A DNA stretch of 64,000 bases from Flavonifractor avistercoris (lineage in GTDB: Bacteria; Bacillota; Clostridia; Oscillospirales; Oscillospiraceae): positions 1 to 64,000 of the forward strand of contig DWXT01000103.1 in assembly GCA_019119085.1 (NCBI GenBank), given 5' to 3'. Under the pieces are notes generated by a model. The model saw nothing but the letters and a program-made list of their open reading frames with translations. It had not been told where the DNA came from and did not search any database. The translations under genes and the position numbers were made by a program. Positions 1 to 8,287 of this stretch are shown piece by piece (the first letter of the stretch is position 1; each line of letters opens with the position of its first letter).

Positions 1-1
1 C

Positions 2-73
2 CCCGACGCCGCCAGCCTGGGCATGGTCTGCGGCGGCAGCATGGACGTGGAATTTGTCGTCCGCAGACCGTAG
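2..73 (+). CDS. C-terminal end of an unidentified protein, possibly XdhC/CoxI-like (partial)
   Basis: Only the last 23 codons are in the window, ending at TAG 71-73. The tail contains LGMVCGGSMDVEF, which resembles the G-M-x-CGG-x-x-x-V segment of XdhC/CoxI-family proteins (sulfuration or insertion of the molybdenum cofactor in hydroxylases). In full XdhC proteins a Rossmann domain follows this segment. Here the protein stops soon after it, so it would be a short single-domain version. The stop codon is also the first three bases of a palindromic repeat. The identification rests on one short motif and is tentative. Confidence 0.35.
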   Translation, partial: PDAASLGMVCGGSMDVEFVVRRP

Positions 74-93
74 GGGCGGATACCATCCGCCCG
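71..93 (+). repeat. TAGGG-headed palindromic repeat, GGGCGGAT stem
   Basis: Stem GGGCGGAT / ATCCGCCC with loop ACC, preceded by TAG. The TAG is the stop codon of the gene ending at 73. The reverse complement of the same element, with one loop difference, lies at 981-1003. Confidence 0.8.
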
Positions 94-178
94 CTTTCCC
101 ACGCAACTGCTGGCTCCGTGGGGCGCGGCAAGCTGGGCACGCCGTGCTTAGGGCCGCCATACATGGCGGCCGCTCAGT

Positions 179-193
179 GGAGGCCCGGCCTCC
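179..193. repeat. 15-base palindrome, copy 1
   Basis: GGAGGCCCGGCCTCC, self-complementary around its central base. A second copy with only the central base changed lies at 960-974. Confidence 0.6.
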
Positions 194-313
194 GGCGAGC
201 GCCTACGCGGCGGGCGCACCGCTTTTGATGGCAAAAGCGGGGGAAAACCAGCAGGACGGGGAATTTCGATTTCCACGGGTTAAGGTGGCTACGCCTGGAT
301 TGCTTTTGGGCTA

Positions 314-334
314 AAACGTGCCACCGGCACGTTT
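314..334. repeat. Hairpin with 9-base perfect stem
   Basis: AAACGTGCC pairs with GGCACGTTT across an ACC loop. It is followed by a short pyrimidine-rich stretch, so it could act as a weak terminator for the gene that ends at 73, but it is 240 bases away from it. Confidence 0.5.
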
Positions 335-373
335 CTTCACGCCCAAACCGCCCACGCCCCCACCTTAGATCGA

Positions 374-407
374 CCAAGAAGGGGGAATTGCGATTCCCCC
401 TTCTTGG
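374..407. repeat. Perfect 15-base inverted repeat
   Basis: The arm at 374-388 (beginning CCAAGAAGGGGG) is exactly complementary to 393-407 with a four-base loop TGCG. It is strong enough to form a stable hairpin on either strand. It could be a terminator or part of the repeat cluster; no long T-run follows. Confidence 0.65.
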
Positions 408-483
408 AATTTCCCCCGAGCTGTCCTACAGGTAATTCACCGGCGGCGAAGGCTTACTTCGTAACACCTCCGCCGCTCGGGGC

Positions 484-610
484 GGGCGTAAAAATTGGGG
501 CCCCCGCGGCGACCCAACGGAGTGATCGTCGTGGGGAGAGGAGGCCCAGCGGAGGGAATGAGCTTTCGGGCTTGCCCGGAAGCGAACGATCCGTAGCTTG
601 GGCCGACGAT
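484..610 (+). repeat. Structured two-hairpin repeat, copy A
   Basis: This stretch shares ordered blocks with 12540-12662: TTGGGGCCCCC, GTGGGGAGAG, GCGGAG, GAGCTTTCG, CGGAAGCGAA and a final CGACGATG. Between the blocks the sequence differs but the folding is kept. Hairpin 2 here is GCTTTCGGGC (562-571) with GCCCGGAAGC (574-583). Hairpin 1 pairs 510-513 with 528-531 and the outer C-run with GGGG at 533-536. See copy B after rpoD. Confidence 0.65.
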
Positions 611-611
611 G

Positions 612-636
612 TAGGGCGCGGCATCCTTGCCGCGCC
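612..636 (+). repeat. TAGGG-headed palindromic repeat, GGCGCGGCA stem
   Basis: G-TAG followed by GGCGCGGCA (615-623), a short loop, and TGCCGCGCC (628-636). It has the same head as the repeats at 71, 5614, 9290, 19541 and 21967 but a different stem. It directly follows repeat copy A. Confidence 0.7.
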
Positions 637-907
637 GTTTCCAAGCCGCCACAAGCACCGCAGTATTTCAGCGGCATGGCACCGACGGCGGCCCGGCGGG
701 CCAAGCCGGTACAGCGCAGCCCTTTGCAGGGCTTGCAGGGTAACCGCGATGCTTGCCGCCCGAGGCGCGGCAGCGCCTGTAACGTGATTGCCGATAGGAC
801 GGGCGGTAATGCAAGCCCGGTTCTTGCAGGCCAAACACAGCCCACCGCCGCCATGAACCCCCGTACTGGGGGGTCCAGGGCGGGCGGAGCCCCCCGGCCC
901 TTCTTTC

Positions 908-935
908 CCCACATTTCTTCGGGAAGAAATGTGGG
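908..935. repeat. Perfect 13-base inverted repeat
   Basis: CCCACATTTCTTC (908-920) is complementary to GAAGAAATGTGGG (923-935) with a two-base spacer. No T-run follows on either side, so a terminator role is not obvious. Confidence 0.6.
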
Positions 936-959
936 CCCCGGCCGGGCAGGCCCCCGCCG

Positions 960-974
960 GGAGGCCGGGCCTCC
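960..974. repeat. 15-base palindrome, copy 2
   Basis: GGAGGCCGGGCCTCC. It differs only at the central base from the palindrome at 179-193. Confidence 0.6.
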
Positions 975-980
975 ACCAGG

Positions 981-1003
981 CGGGCGGATGATATCCGCCC
1001 CTA
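981..1003 (-). repeat. TAGGG-headed palindromic repeat, inverted copy
   Basis: Reverse complement of the element at 71-93: the same TAGGGGCGGAT head and ATCCGCCCG tail, loop ATC instead of ACC. It lies 38 bases upstream of the addA start, so the two copies bracket the non-coding region. Confidence 0.75.
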
Positions 1004-1041
1004 CAGATTGTTTTACAACTCACCAGAAAGGAGCAGCGCCC

Positions 1042-4000
1042 ATGGCATTCTCCCTGACAACCGAACAGCAGGCCGCGGTGGACAACCGGGGCGGCGGGCT
1101 GCTGGTGTCCGCCGCAGCCGGGTCGGGCAAGACCCGGGTGCTGGTGGAGCGGCTCCTGGCCCGGGTGACGGTGGAGGGGCTGGACATCGACCGCTTCCTG
1201 GTGATCACCTACACCAAGGCCGCCGCCGCCGAGCTGCGGGGCCGCATCGTGGAGGAGCTGTCCGCCCGGCTGGCGGAGCACCCTGCCGACGCCCATCTGC
1301 GCCGTCAGGCGACTTTGGTTTACAAGGCCCAGATCTCCACGGTTCACGCCTTCTGCGCCCAGCTGCTGCGGGAGTGTGGCCACCTGCTGGACTTAGACCC
1401 GGACTTCCGCCTGTGCGACGAGGGGGAGGCGGGCATACTCATGCTCCGCGCCCTCAACGACGTGCTGGAGCGGCGCTATGAGGACATTGTGCCGGGCAGC
1501 GACTTTGCCCAGCTGGTGGACACCATGGCCGCCGGGCGGGACGACTCCCGGCTGATGCAGATCGTCCTGGATATCCGGGGTCGGGTGCAGGCCCACCCCA
1601 ACCCCGCCGCCTGGCTGGATGAACAGGAGAAAGCCTTTACACTGGATGGCGTGAGCGACCCGGCCCACACCCCCTGGGGCCGTCTGCTGCTGGATGACGC
1701 GGCCCGGCAAGGGGTCTGTTGGCGGAGCAAGATCGCGGGGGCGCTGGAGCTGTGCCCCTGCGACGCCAACCTGGACGCCAACTATGGCCCCAGCCTGTCC
1801 GCCACCCTGGCGGGGCTGGACGCCTTCGTCAAGGGGACGGCGGAGGGTTGGGACGCGGCCCGCGCCGTCCTGCCCATCCCGTTCCCCCCGGCGGGGCGGA
1901 AGAAGATTGTGGACTGCCCCGATGCGGCGGAGGAGGTCAAGCGCCTCCGCACCGCCTGCAAGAAGCGGATGGACAAGCTCTCCGGCTGGTTCGAGGACAG
2001 CGGGGCGGATCTGCTGGAGGATCTCCGGGCCGTCCACCCGGCAGTGCGGGGTCTGTTCGCCCTGGTAAAGGACTTCGAGGCGGCCTACACCGCCGAGAAG
2101 GCACGTCGGGGCATGGTGGACTTCGCGGATCTGGAGCACATGGCGGTGGAGCTCCTGGTGGGGGAAGACGGTGCCCCCACCGAGCTGGCCCGCCAGTGGT
2201 CGGCCCGGTACGACGAGATCATGGTGGACGAGTACCAGGACACCAACGAGGTGCAGAACGCCATCTTCACCGCCCTGTCGAAGGACGGAACCAACCTCTT
2301 TCTGGTGGGGGACGTGAAGCAGTCCATCTACCGCTTCCGCCTGGCCGATCCCACCATCTTTCTGGGCAAGTACCGGGCCTGGCCGGACTACACCGGCGCG
2401 GCGGAGGGGGAGCCCCGGCGGCTGATTTTGTCCAAAAACTTCCGCTCCCGGCCCGAGGTGCTGGAGGGGGCCAACTTCCTGTTTCGAAACCTCATGTCCA
2501 CCGCCTTCGGCGAGATGGACTACACCGACGACGAGGCCCTGTACCCCGGCGCGGCGTACCAGCCCGACGGCCGCTACGCGGTGGAGCTGGACGCCCTGGA
2601 CGCCTCGGCGGAGGACAGGGACGACGGGGAGAAGCCCCCCCGTGACCTGATGGAGGCCCGCTTTGCCGCCAAACGCATCCGGGAGCTGATGGACGGGGGC
2701 TTCCCGGTGTCCGACGGGGAGGGGGGCGAGCGGCCCGTCCGGGCCTCCGACATCGTGATCCTCCTCCGCTCCCCGGGCACGGTGCTCCACCACTACGCCC
2801 GGGCCCTGGGGGAGCGGAACATCCCCTGGGAGGCGGACGGGGGCGGGGACTTTTTCGGTTCCACCGAGATCTCGGTGGCCCTGTCCCTGCTACAGATCGT
2901 GGACAATCCCCGGCAGGACGTGCCGCTGATCTCGGTGCTCCGCTCCCCGGTGTACGGCTTTTCCGCCGACCGGCTGGCGGAACTGCGGGCGGGCAGCCCG
3001 GACACCGACTTTTACGCCGCCCTGGCCGCCGACGGCGGCGAGGACAGCCGGGCCTTCCTGGCGGAGCTGGACGAGCTGCGCTTTGGGGCGGGGGAGCTGA
3101 GCAGCCACCAGCTGATCTGGCAGATTTACGACCGCACCAACCTGCTGGGCATCTTCGGGGCCATGAGCGGGGGGGAGGAGCGGCAGTCCAACCTGCTCAC
3201 CCTGGCGGAACTGGCCCGCCGGTTCGAGGGGGCGGGCCACAAGGGCCTGTTCGGCTTCCTGTCCTACCTGACCCGCCTGCGGGAGAACGGGGAGAAGCTG
3301 GTGCTGCCCGCGCCCGGCCGGGAGGGGGGCGGCGTGCGCATTTTGAGCATCCACAAGTCCAAGGGCCTGGAGTTCCCGGTGGTGCTGGTGTGCGGGCTGG
3401 CCCGACGGCTCAACCGGGAGGACATGAACCGGCCCATCCTGTTCCACCCCAAGCTGGGTGTGGGCCCCAAGCGGCTGGACGTGGAGCGGGGGGTGGAGTA
3501 CCCCACCCTGGCCCGCCGGGCGGTGGCCCGGCAGCTGGAGCTGGAGATGATGGCGGAGGAGCTGCGGCTGCTGTACGTGGCCGTGACCCGGGCCAAGGAG
3601 AAGCTGATCCTGTCGGTGGCCCTCACCGGCGGCGGGCGGGATCTGGAGAAGCTGGCGGGGGACGCCGCCTGCCCGGTGGAGCCCCAGGTGCTGGTGGGCT
3701 GCCAGAGCGTGGGGCAGTGGGTGCTGCTGCCCGCCCTGGCCCGGCCCGACGGGGAGGCCCTGCGGCGGGCCGCCGGGGCACAGGTGCCCCTGACGGCGGC
3801 GGACTGCGGCCCCGGCTGGGACATCCGCTTCGTGGACGGGACAGAGTTCCAGCGGGAACTGGAGTCGGGGTTCGACTCCCCAGAGCTCCAGCCGGAGGGC
3901 GCGGAGGACTCCGCCGGGTGCGGAGGGGAGATCGCCGCCCTGGCGGCCAAGCTGGCTTGGATATACCCCCATGCCGCCCAGGTGGAGCTGCCCTCCAAGC

Positions 4001-4629
4001 TCACCGCCACCCAGCTCAAGGGCCGGCCCCTGGACGAGGAGGTCACCGAGGAGGCCCCCAGGCCGCCCCGGCCCCTGACCTTCGGCCGGCCCCGGTTTGC
4101 CGCCGAGGAGTTCGGCCTCACCCCGGCCCAGCGGGGTACCGCCCTCCACCTGGTGATGCAGTACATCGACTTTGAACGGGCGGAGACGGCGGAGGGAGTG
4201 GCCGCGGAGATCCACCGCCTGGTGGAACAGGCCTTTCTCACCCCCCAGCAGGGGGAGGCGGTGAACCCGGAGCGCATCGCGGCCTTTTTCTCCTCCGACC
4301 TGGGCAGGGAGCTGATGGCCTCCACCTCCCTGCGGCGGGAGTTCAAGTTCTCCATCCTGGTGCCGGCGGCGGATTACTATCAAGAGACTGAGGAAGGGGA
4401 GCAGGTGCTGCTCCAGGGCGTGGTGGACTGCTGCTTCGAGACCCTGGAGGGCATCACGGTGGTGGACTTCAAGACCGACCGGGTGACCAAACGAACCGTG
4501 GCGGAGCGGGCGGAGGAGTACCGGCCCCAGCTCACCGCCTACAGCCGGGCCCTGGAGGAGATTACCGGGAAGCCGGTGGCCCGCCGCTGCCTGTGGTTTT
4601 TTGCCATCGACCAGGCGGTGGAGGTGTAA
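1042..4629 (+). CDS. addA: ATP-dependent helicase/nuclease subunit A (AddA)
   Basis: AddA is the motor and one nuclease of the AddAB complex, which resects double-strand breaks to start recombination; it is the Gram-positive counterpart of RecBCD. The start ATG at 1042 follows AAAGGAG and gives 1195 residues, close to the usual 1200-1250. Visible UvrD-family motifs are the P-loop AAAGSGKT (24-31), Walker B VDEYQDT (near 395), GDVKQSIYRFR, SKNFRSRPE, SIHKSKGLEF and LLYVAVTRAKE. The C-terminal RecB-type nuclease is shown by GVVDCC, VVDFKTDR and QLTAYSRAL (near 1125-1165). An open frame continues upstream to 598 but crosses the repeat region and is not credible as coding. The partner gene addB is not in the window. 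Confidence 0.96.
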   Translation: MAFSLTTEQQAAVDNRGGGLLVSAAAGSGKTRVLVERLLARVTVEGLDIDRFLVITYTKAAAAELRGRIVEELSARLAEHPADAHLRRQATLVYKAQISTVHAFCAQLLRECGHLLDLDPDFRLCDEGEAGILMLRALNDVLERRYEDIVPGSDFAQLVDTMAAGRDDSRLMQIVLDIRGRVQAHPNPAAWLDEQEKAFTLDGVSDPAHTPWGRLLLDDAARQGVCWRSKIAGALELCPCDANLDANYGPSLSATLAGLDAFVKGTAEGWDAARAVLPIPFPPAGRKKIVDCPDAAEEVKRLRTACKKRMDKLSGWFEDSGADLLEDLRAVHPAVRGLFALVKDFEAAYTAEKARRGMVDFADLEHMAVELLVGEDGAPTELARQWSARYDEIMVDEYQDTNEVQNAIFTALSKDGTNLFLVGDVKQSIYRFRLADPTIFLGKYRAWPDYTGAAEGEPRRLILSKNFRSRPEVLEGANFLFRNLMSTAFGEMDYTDDEALYPGAAYQPDGRYAVELDALDASAEDRDDGEKPPRDLMEARFAAKRIRELMDGGFPVSDGEGGERPVRASDIVILLRSPGTVLHHYARALGERNIPWEADGGGDFFGSTEISVALSLLQIVDNPRQDVPLISVLRSPVYGFSADRLAELRAGSPDTDFYAALAADGGEDSRAFLAELDELRFGAGELSSHQLIWQIYDRTNLLGIFGAMSGGEERQSNLLTLAELARRFEGAGHKGLFGFLSYLTRLRENGEKLVLPAPGREGGGVRILSIHKSKGLEFPVVLVCGLARRLNREDMNRPILFHPKLGVGPKRLDVERGVEYPTLARRAVARQLELEMMAEELRLLYVAVTRAKEKLILSVALTGGGRDLEKLAGDAACPVEPQVLVGCQSVGQWVLLPALARPDGEALRRAAGAQVPLTAADCGPGWDIRFVDGTEFQRELESGFDSPELQPEGAEDSAGCGGEIAALAAKLAWIYPHAAQVELPSKLTATQLKGRPLDEEVTEEAPRPPRPLTFGRPRFAAEEFGLTPAQRGTALHLVMQYIDFERAETAEGVAAEIHRLVEQAFLTPQQGEAVNPERIAAFFSSDLGRELMASTSLRREFKFSILVPAADYYQETEEGEQVLLQGVVDCCFETLEGITVVDFKTDRVTKRTVAERAEEYRPQLTAYSRALEEITGKPVARRCLWFFAIDQAVEV

Positions 4630-4664
4630 AGGAAAAATCCTTGAAAATTTTCTCGAAAAAAGTG

Positions 4665-4693
4665 TTGCAATTCCCATTTGATTGTGCTATCAT
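4665..4693 (+). promoter_or_regulatory. Housekeeping-type promoter of rpmE
   Basis: TTGCAA (4665-4670) and TATCAT (4688-4693) are separated by 17 bases, in an AT-rich gap 72 bases upstream of the rpmE start. The fit to the SigA consensus is good. Confidence 0.7.
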
Positions 4694-4764
4694 ATTCTAG
4701 CGTTTATGAGGCGTGGAGGTTTGCTGCGCCGTCTCACCCAGAACGAGAAAGAGGTGAACACAAC

Positions 4765-4971
4765 ATGAAGGAAGGCATCCATCCCAACTACGAACAGACC
4801 ACGATCAGATGTGCCTGCGGTAACGTGATCGAAACCGGATCTACCAAGAAGGACATCCGCGTGGAAGTCTGCTCCAAGTGTCACCCCTTCTTCACCGGCA
4901 AGCAGAAGATGGTGGATACTGGCGGACGCGTCAGCCGCTTCAACAAGAAGTTCGGCCTGGACAAGAAGTAA
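4765..4971 (+). CDS. rpmE: 50S ribosomal protein L31
   Basis: Ribosomal protein bL31 of 68 residues, a component of the large subunit that contacts the central protuberance. It keeps the zinc-binding cysteines C16-x-C18 and C36-x-x-C39, so it is the zinc-containing form rather than the Cys-less RpmE2 made under zinc shortage. ATG 4765 is preceded by GAAAGAGGTG. The frame opens earlier, but the upstream codons overlap the promoter. It has its own promoter and a strong terminator, so it is probably a single-gene unit. Confidence 0.97.
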   Translation: MKEGIHPNYEQTTIRCACGNVIETGSTKKDIRVEVCSKCHPFFTGKQKMVDTGGRVSRFNKKFGLDKK

Positions 4972-4984
4972 GTTGGTCAATTCA

Positions 4985-5017
4985 AGAGCCCGTACCGGTT
5001 TCGGTACGGGCTCTTTT
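4985..5017 (+). terminator. Rho-independent terminator of rpmE
   Basis: AGAGCCCGTACCG (4985-4997) pairs with CGGTACGGGCTCT (5002-5014), followed by a T-run. It begins 13 bases after the rpmE stop codon. Confidence 0.9.
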
Positions 5018-5109
5018 CCATCCGAAGCGCATCCCGAGGATACCCGCCGCCGGTGCGGCATAACAATAAGGGGGATGCGGTAAAAACCAAACGGCTGGAG
5101 GTAGTGACG

Positions 5110-5616
5110 ATGTTTACCAGAATCGACCCTAAGGAGCTGAACCAGAACGTTTTTTCCCTGATCGGTGAGCAGTGGATGCTCATCACCGCCGGGATGAAGG
5201 AGAAGTGCAACACCATGACCGCCAGCTGGGGCGGCCTGGGGGTGCTGTGGGGCGGGCCGGTGGCCACGGTTTATATCCGCCCCCAGCGGTACACCCTGGA
5301 GTTTGTGGAGAACAGCGGCTATTTTACCCTGTCCTTCTTTGGCGATGCATACCGCAAGGCCCTGGCCCTGTGCGGCTCCAAGAGCGGCCGGGAGGTTGAC
5401 AAGGTAAAGGAGTGCGGCTTTACGGTGATGGAGGCTGAGTGCGGTGCGCCCTATTTTGCCGAGGCGGAGCTGGTGCTGGTATGCCGGAAGGCATACTGGC
5501 AGGACATGGATCCCGCCCACTTCCTGGACGGGGAGATCGACAACAAATGGTACCCCGGGAAGGACTATCACCGGATTTTCATCGGGGAGATTGTGGAAGC
5601 ACTGCGAAAAGAGTAG
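5110..5616 (+). CDS. Flavin reductase family protein (FMN-binding split barrel)
   Basis: A 168-residue protein of the flavin reductase-like/DIM6 family, which bind FMN and usually reduce free flavin or act as small NAD(P)H-dependent oxidoreductases. The typical N-terminal core is visible: LITAGMKEKCNTMTASWG, then GGPVATVYIRPQRYT and FVENSGYFTLSFF. ATG 5110 has GGAGGT about eight bases upstream. The frame extends upstream without a better site. The gene stops at TAG 5614-5616, which is also the first three bases of a palindromic repeat, and hflX follows 32 bases later. The physiological substrate cannot be told from sequence. Confidence 0.88.
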   Translation: MFTRIDPKELNQNVFSLIGEQWMLITAGMKEKCNTMTASWGGLGVLWGGPVATVYIRPQRYTLEFVENSGYFTLSFFGDAYRKALALCGSKSGREVDKVKECGFTVMEAECGAPYFAEAELVLVCRKAYWQDMDPAHFLDGEIDNKWYPGKDYHRIFIGEIVEALRKE

Positions 5617-5636
5617 GGCGGGGGCTTGCCCCCGCC
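5614..5636 (+). repeat. TAGGG-headed palindromic repeat, GGCGGGGGC stem
   Basis: TAG followed by GGCGGGGGC, TT, GCCCCCGCC. The TAG is the stop codon of the flavin reductase gene. An identical 23-base copy lies inside the ABC-F gene at 19541-19563, and a reverse-strand copy lacking the first T is at 16760-16781. Confidence 0.85.
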
Positions 5637-5648
5637 GCGGAGGAACGC

Positions 5649-6938
<1,290 letters not shown>

Positions 6939-6944
6939 GGTATG

Positions 6945-7015
6945 GCGCGCCGGGTCGTCGCGCCCCACGCGGCTCAGCCCACCCCATTCGTGGCGCGTGA
7001 CGACCCGGCACGCGC
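6945..7015. repeat. Long imperfect inverted repeat between hflX and the acetyltransferase gene
   Basis: CCGGGTCGTC (about 6950-6959) and its complement GACGACCCGG (about 7000-7009) sit inside arms rich in GCGCG/CGCGC, around a loop of some 30 bases. It could form a long hairpin right after hflX. Only purines follow on the plus strand, so it is not a standard terminator. Confidence 0.6.
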
Positions 7016-7032
7016 AAAAAGGAGGTAACACC

Positions 7033-7563
7033 ATGCAGACCCTGGAGACCGAACGCCTAATCCTGCGCCCCTTCACTTTGGACGACGCGGAGGGGCTGTA
7101 CGCCTATGCCAGCCACCCGGAGGTGGGCCCCCCGGCGGGGTGGCATCCCCACCGCAGCCTGGAGGAGAGCCGGCAGGTGATCGAGGCCATCTTTATTCCC
7201 TCGGACACCCTGGCGGTGGTGCGTAAGGCCGACGGCCGGCTGATCGGCTCGGCGGGCTTTGTGGGCAAGCACCGGAAGGAGCTGGGGCTGCCCAGCGAGG
7301 AGGTGGGCTACTCCCTGGCCCGGGACTGCTGGGGCCAGGGGCTCATCCCGGAGGCGGTTCGGGAGATCCTCCGCCACGCCTTCGCCGATCTGGGCTATCA
7401 GGCCATCTGGGCGGCCTACTACGACGGCAACCGCAAGTCCAAGCGGGTGATGCTCAAGTGCGGCATGACCTACCGCCTCTCCCGGGTGGAGCCGGTGGAG
7501 CAGCTGGGGGAGACCCGGCTGGCCCACTACTTTGCCATCAGCAGGAGGGAGTGGGAGCGATGA
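7033..7563 (+). CDS. GNAT-family N-acetyltransferase (RimJ/RimL-like)
   Basis: A 176-residue member of the GNAT acetyltransferases, which move the acetyl group of acetyl-CoA to an amine. It opens with LETERLILRPFTLDDAEGLY, typical of the RimJ/RimL subgroup that acetylates protein N-termini, antibiotics or small amines. The acetyl-CoA loop region GYSLARDCWGQGLIPEAV is present. ATG 7033 follows AAAAAGGAGGT. The stop overlaps the next start (ATGA at 7560-7563), so it is translationally coupled to the YigZ gene. The substrate is unknown. Confidence 0.9.
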   Translation: MQTLETERLILRPFTLDDAEGLYAYASHPEVGPPAGWHPHRSLEESRQVIEAIFIPSDTLAVVRKADGRLIGSAGFVGKHRKELGLPSEEVGYSLARDCWGQGLIPEAVREILRHAFADLGYQAIWAAYYDGNRKSKRVMLKCGMTYRLSRVEPVEQLGETRLAHYFAISRREWER

Positions 7564-8189
7564 CGGAATACCTGATCCCCACCAGCCGCGCCGAGACGGA
7601 GCTGGTGGAGAAGCGCTCCCGCTTCATCGGCCAGGTGTGGCCGGTGGAGAGCGAGGAGGAGGCCCGGGCCCGCATTGAGGAGACCAAGAAGAAGCACTAT
7701 GACGCCCGGCACAACTGCTGGTGCTACCGCATCCAGGAGGGGGGCGTGGAGCGGTACTCCGACGACGGGGAGCCCCAGGGCACCGCGGGCCAGCCCATGC
7801 TCAACGTGTTCCAGCGGGAGGGAGTCGCCAACGTTTGCTGCGTGGTGACCCGCTACTTCGGCGGGGTGCTGCTGGGGGCCGGGGGCCTGGTGCGGGCCTA
7901 CACCCAGAGCGCCAAGGACGCCCTGGACGCGGCGGGCATCTCGGTGGTGCGCCGGTGGGTGGAGGTCACCGTGCCCTGCCCCTACTCCTTCTTCGAGCGC
8001 CTCAGGCTGGAGGTGGAGGCCGTGGGGGGCGTGCTGGGGGAGACCGAGTACGCCGCCGAGGTGACGGTTCACGCTCTGCTGCCCGAGGGGGCGGTGGAGG
8101 CCTTCTCCGCCCGGGTCACCGAGCTCACCGCCGGCGGCTCGGCCTGCACCGTGTCCGGGGAGGCCTTCAAGGCCGTCCCCAGAAAATAA
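7560..8189 (+). CDS. YigZ/IMPACT family protein (UPF0029)
   Basis: A 209-residue protein of the YigZ family, related to eukaryotic IMPACT. Family members have been linked to translation control, but the bacterial function is not settled. The N-terminal UPF0029 domain shows EKRSRFIGQV, ARHNCWCYRI, SDDGEPQGTAGQPML and RYFGGVLLGAGGLVRAYT; a ferredoxin-like domain (DUF1949) fills the C-terminal third. The start overlaps the preceding stop by ATGA. The pair with the acetyltransferase gene looks like a two-gene operon. Confidence 0.93.
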   Translation: MTEYLIPTSRAETELVEKRSRFIGQVWPVESEEEARARIEETKKKHYDARHNCWCYRIQEGGVERYSDDGEPQGTAGQPMLNVFQREGVANVCCVVTRYFGGVLLGAGGLVRAYTQSAKDALDAAGISVVRRWVEVTVPCPYSFFERLRLEVEAVGGVLGETEYAAEVTVHALLPEGAVEAFSARVTELTAGGSACTVSGEAFKAVPRK

Positions 8190-8287
8190 TATGAACAATC
8201 CGTGAATCTTTTGCGAAAAAGAAGGATTTTTCGGCGGTGCGGCGTATATAGCTATAGAGCAAATCGGCGGATAGGAGGGTGAACCGG

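Larger units (their letters stand above)
74..1041. other. Non-coding, repeat-rich intergenic region upstream of addA
   Basis: No reading frame here has a convincing ribosome binding site or recognisable protein family. The stretch is built from palindromes and hairpins: TAGGG-headed palindromes at both ends in opposite orientation (71-93 and 981-1003), a third at 612-636, near-identical 15-base palindromes at 179-193 and 960-974, perfect hairpins at 314-334, 374-407 and 908-935, and one copy of a larger two-hairpin repeat at about 484-610. It looks like a dumping ground of small repetitive elements. No addB gene is present, although addB often precedes addA in Firmicutes. Confidence 0.7.

Noticed and set aside
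74..1041. Several reading frames of 60-310 codons on both strands upstream of addA
   Set aside because: They run through palindromes and repeats, have low-complexity Arg/Gly/Pro/Ala-rich translations, no ribosome binding sites, and overlap each other on both strands. GC-rich repeats give such frames by chance.
598..1041. 148-codon N-terminal extension of AddA
   Set aside because: It would read through two palindromic repeats and a hairpin. The ATG at 1042 has a good ribosome binding site and starts where AddA proteins normally start.
2890..4677. Reverse-strand frame of 595 codons opposite addA
   Set aside because: Antisense shadow; low-complexity His/Gly/Gln-rich translation, no motif.
8190..8287. 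A promoter for dgt-dnaG-rpoD in the 98-base gap (AAGGATTTTT and TATATA are visible)
   Set aside because: I could not find a -35/-10 pair with acceptable spacing; a SigH-like AGGATTTTT lacks a matching GAAT box. A promoter must be there or upstream, but I cannot place it.
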